A DNA stretch of 59,719 nucleotides, taken from NCBI GenBank assembly GCA_017471285.1, contig JAFUUZ010000052.1, positions 1-59,719 of the forward strand, given 5' to 3'. Position numbers and translations under genes: made by a program. The notes under the pieces are model-generated. The model was not told the origin of the DNA and did no database searches. It saw nothing but the letters and a program-made list of their open reading frames with translations. Positions 57,506 through 59,719 of this stretch are shown piece by piece; position 1 is the stretch's first letter, and the number at the start of each line of letters is the position of its first letter. The DNA comes from Paludibacteraceae bacterium (lineage in GTDB: Bacteria; Bacteroidota; Bacteroidia; Bacteroidales; Paludibacteraceae).

Positions 57506-59296
57506 ATGAATAAACACATCTTATCTTTCCTTGCGCTCCTCTGTGCAGCGCAATTCATTTTCGCAGGAAAACCGGTTACGGCTCCTGCGGATATTCCAGC
57601 GTATTACGCTAGCCTGAACAATAAATCAGGTAGTTCGTTGATGACCACGTTGAATACAGTCACTAACGTCGGTTTCTCTTCGCTTGGTTACGATGGTCTT
57701 TGGGGCGCTTATCCTTATTCCGATGTCTATCCTGCCGATTCAGTAGGAAAAGCCGGCAAGCTATGGGATATGTACGGAGGCTGTGAGTTCCCGACGGATA
57801 GCAAGCGATGCGGTAGTTATAGCGGTGAATGTGATTGCGTGAACCGTGAGCACTCTATCCCTAAAAGTTGGTGGGGGGGTGGAAAAAATAATATGTATAG
57901 CGATATTTTCCACCTTGTGCCTACGGATGGTTATGTGAATAACCGCCGTTCTGCATATGCGTTTGGAGAAGTGGCGAATGCTACTTACCAGTATAACGGC
58001 TGCAAATTAGGTTCGCCGAAAGCAGTTAGTACAACGAAAGCGACAATTTACAATGCCACCTCCGCTACTTGTTCTGCCAGCCCTGTTTTCGAGCCGGGTG
58101 CGCAGTATAAAGGTGATTTTGCGCGTGGCTATCTCGGCATGATTGCCAGCTATTATAATTCGTCTTATTCGATTACTTCCGGTGATGGTAGCTCTATCTT
58201 CGAAGCCTTCAAATCTTCTCATTTCGGTTTGACACAATACGGTGTAGTGCTGCTACTGAAGTGGCATCGTGAGGACCCGGTGTCCCAGAAAGAGATCGAC
58301 CGCAATAACGGTATCCAAAAAACGCAAGGCAACCGCAATCCGTTTATCGACTATCCGTATCTGGCGGAGTATATATGGGGCGAACACGCAGGAGAGGCGG
58401 TGGACCTGGCGCAACTGATGCCTTCTACCGATCCGGCGTTTATTCCCGGTGTCAGCAACGGTTGGAGGGATGGAACAGTTCCTCCGCAACCCGGTGTAAC
58501 CAAGCACGGTGTTACATGGTCTGTCAACGGCGAGGAACTGCATACCGATTCGGTTCAGGAGAACCATAAACCTGCATCCATGCCGGCTGAACCTGTTTCA
58601 TGCTCGACCGAGAGCCCTGTCTTCATGGGCTGGACCAATGCGCCTATTGATGGTACGCAGGACGATGCGCCGGCTGTGCTCTATAAGGCTTTGGCGGACT
58701 TCCCTGTAGTTACATCGGATGTGACCTATTATGCGGTCTTTGCGGAAGCGGCAATAAGCGGACCTTCGCTCCCGACGACTTATATCTTCGATGCGGATAA
58801 CCAGGAAGGCTGGACCAATACTGCTACGTCGAAAGGCTCCTACTGGCTGCTTGAATCCGGCAAGTCCATCGTCTCGCCGGAGATTGACCTGGCGCAACTC
58901 GATTCGATTATCGTGAAGATGCGTACCTATGGCGGTGCGTCATATAACGAATTGGATATCTATGAGGCGGATGGCAAACTGGCTACGATGACCGCTACTG
59001 CCGGTTCGACGATAACCGAATATACATGGACCAACAATCTCTATATCGCCGGCTTCTCCGCGCTTACTTTCTCTTCCGACTACGGTCAGAACAAGGGTAT
59101 CGGTATCCAGTCCATCACGATCAAGGCCGGCAGCGTAAGCGATGTTTACATCCGCTTCATCACTTCGTGCTCTGACCACACGGACATCGAAAATGAGCGG
59201 ATTTCCGTTCCAACGCACAAAATTCTGCGGGATGGACGACTTCTCATCGTTATTGGAGACCAAATCTACAATGTGATGGGACAAAGAATCCAATAA
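57506..59296 (+). CDS. Secreted endonuclease I-family nuclease with C-terminal extension
   Basis: A 596-residue exported nuclease. The signal peptide is LSFLALLCAAQFIFAG. The endonuclease I domain (about 25-310) has NREHSIPKSWWGG with the catalytic His, then DIFHLVPTDGYVNNRRS with the Mg-binding Asn/Arg residues, and NPFIDYPYLAEYIWG. Next is a listeria/bacteroides-repeat-like segment (WSVNGEELHTDSV ... VTYYAVFAE) and a beta-sandwich. The end DGRLLIVIGDQIYNVMGQRIQ is a common Bacteroidales C-terminal motif that may direct surface sorting. Its role is probably digestion of extracellular DNA/RNA for nutrients. Confidence 0.9.
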   Translation: MNKHILSFLALLCAAQFIFAGKPVTAPADIPAYYASLNNKSGSSLMTTLNTVTNVGFSSLGYDGLWGAYPYSDVYPADSVGKAGKLWDMYGGCEFPTDSKRCGSYSGECDCVNREHSIPKSWWGGGKNNMYSDIFHLVPTDGYVNNRRSAYAFGEVANATYQYNGCKLGSPKAVSTTKATIYNATSATCSASPVFEPGAQYKGDFARGYLGMIASYYNSSYSITSGDGSSIFEAFKSSHFGLTQYGVVLLLKWHREDPVSQKEIDRNNGIQKTQGNRNPFIDYPYLAEYIWGEHAGEAVDLAQLMPSTDPAFIPGVSNGWRDGTVPPQPGVTKHGVTWSVNGEELHTDSVQENHKPASMPAEPVSCSTESPVFMGWTNAPIDGTQDDAPAVLYKALADFPVVTSDVTYYAVFAEAAISGPSLPTTYIFDADNQEGWTNTATSKGSYWLLESGKSIVSPEIDLAQLDSIIVKMRTYGGASYNELDIYEADGKLATMTATAGSTITEYTWTNNLYIAGFSALTFSSDYGQNKGIGIQSITIKAGSVSDVYIRFITSCSDHTDIENERISVPTHKILRDGRLLIVIGDQIYNVMGQRIQ

Positions 59297-59335
59297 ACCC
59301 CTCTTAAACGGGAAAAAATATCCCGCAAATAGGTT

Positions 59336-59370
59336 AAAACGGCATTTTTGAATAAAATTTGCCGTTTTTT
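59336..59370 (+). terminator. Terminator after the endonuclease gene
   Basis: AAAACGGCA (59336-59344) with TGCCGTTTTTT (59360-59370) around a 15-nt loop; a smaller CGGGA/TCCCG hairpin precedes it (59309-59325). Confidence 0.8.
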
Positions 59371-59371
59371 C

Positions 59372-59402
59372 TTGCATATATGCAAAACTTATTGTAACTT
59401 TG
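59372..59402 (+). promoter_or_regulatory. Promoter of mutA
   Basis: -33 TTG (59372-59374), 20-nt spacer, -7 TAACTTTG (59395-59402). The 115-nt leader holds a family B repeat. Confidence 0.75.
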
Positions 59403-59414
59403 TGCGTTTTTTGA

Positions 59415-59493
59415 GATCCTACAGCCGTAGGCGGTCTTACAGGCAAAGCCGGTCCTACAGCATAGCGGTCTTACAGTGAGTGAAACGAACGAT
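59415..59493. repeat. Dispersed repeat family B in the mutA leader
   Basis: Four diverged units (TCCTACAGCCGTAGGCGG, TCTTACAGGCAAAGCCGG, TCCTACAGCATAGCGG, TCTTACAGTGAGTGAAACGA). Each contains a small inverted core. Confidence 0.8.
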
Positions 59494-59521
59494 CAATTTA
59501 TTAACAATAAATTTAATTAGC

Positions 59522-59719
59522 ATGGCAGAAAACAAAGTAAACATGTTGGCGGATTTTGCGCCGGTCTCCACCGAGACTTGGAAAGCCAAAATCATCGCTG
59601 ACCTGAAAGGTGCCGACTTCGACAAGAAGCTGGTATGGCGCACGCCGGAAGGATTCAACGTGCAGCCGTTCTACCGCCGTGAGGACCTGAAAGGGCTCAA
59701 GACCACCGTCTCCGCCCCC
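59522..59719 (+). CDS. mutA: Methylmalonyl-CoA mutase small subunit, N-terminal part, runs off the window
   Basis: The 66 visible residues have the MutA start: LADFAPVSTETWKAKIIADL, KGADFDKKLVWRTPEGF and QPFYRREDL. The enzyme, with MutB and adenosylcobalamin, interconverts succinyl-CoA and methylmalonyl-CoA in propionate formation. The ATG at 59522 is 27 nt past a dispersed repeat. mutB would be expected just downstream, outside the window. Its presence implies the organism uses B12, in line with a class II RNR fragment at 45.7 kb. Confidence 0.93.
   Translation, partial: MAENKVNMLADFAPVSTETWKAKIIADLKGADFDKKLVWRTPEGFNVQPFYRREDLKGLKTTVSAP

Overview
The window is chromosomal DNA of a Bacteroidota species, almost certainly order Bacteroidales. 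The evidence is two SusC/SusD pairs, the type IX secretion genes porU and porV, lipoproteins with short Cys-anchored signal peptides, methylmalonyl-CoA mutase, and many promoters of the Bacteroidota form (TTTG or TTG, 19-20 nt spacer, TAnnTTTG). Genus and species cannot be fixed from the sequence. No phage, transposon, integrase or CRISPR array is visible.

Layout. 0-1.1 kb (minus): mraZ and the start of rsmH, the head of a division/cell-wall cluster. 1.2-10.7 kb (minus): a secreted M6 metalloprotease, then a susC-susD-Ig-like lipoprotein operon. 10.8-14.8 kb: an M16 peptidase, tRNA-Leu, a small lipoprotein, and a minus operon DUF59-lpxH-mazG. 14.8-19.2 kb (plus): a second, G+C-richer susC-susD pair whose susC is broken by a frameshift. 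19.3-21.2 kb: htpG behind a sigma-54-like promoter. 21.3-26.0 kb (minus): an aminopeptidase P gene, a YbjN-like gene, a protein kinase-AAA+ fusion and a clpP, tightly spaced. 26.1-29.0 kb (plus): a coupled operon DUF349-ftsE-aroK-sufE. 29.0-35.0 kb (minus): FAH-like, porU, porV, ispF and a small exported protein. 35.1-40.1 kb (minus): der, slyD, lptD. 40.2-43.5 kb: an M20 dipeptidase coupled to a DUF2520 dehydrogenase, converging on mutY with a 95-bp overlap. 43.6-45.7 kb: HU, a 29-residue basic protein and rng. 45.7-49.3 kb (minus): an S9 peptidase, an acyl-ACP thioesterase and a lone class II RNR C-terminal domain. 49.5-49.8 kb: a 6S-like RNA. 50.5-59.7 kb (plus): a beta-CASP hydrolase, tRNA-Pro, a HAD hydrolase, an acyltransferase, a C_GCAxxG_C_C protein, cysK-cysE, lpdA, a secreted endonuclease I and the start of mutA.

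Most genes are housekeeping (envelope, translation, cysteine and isoprenoid synthesis, proteostasis) mixed with secreted digestion functions. The secreted enzymes and the T9SS genes fit together: PorU/PorV attach cargo such as the M6 protease and perhaps the nuclease.

The most striking property is a large set of short repeat families. They lie at gene junctions and also in frame inside conserved genes (rsmH, M16, mazG, porU, lptD, M20, mutY, lpdA, the S9 peptidase, the thioesterase, the HAD gene and others). One sits within the iron-sulfur cluster loop of MutY, and others appear to supply start or stop codons. The second notable locus is the aminopeptidase P, YbjN-like, kinase-AAA+ and ClpP cluster.
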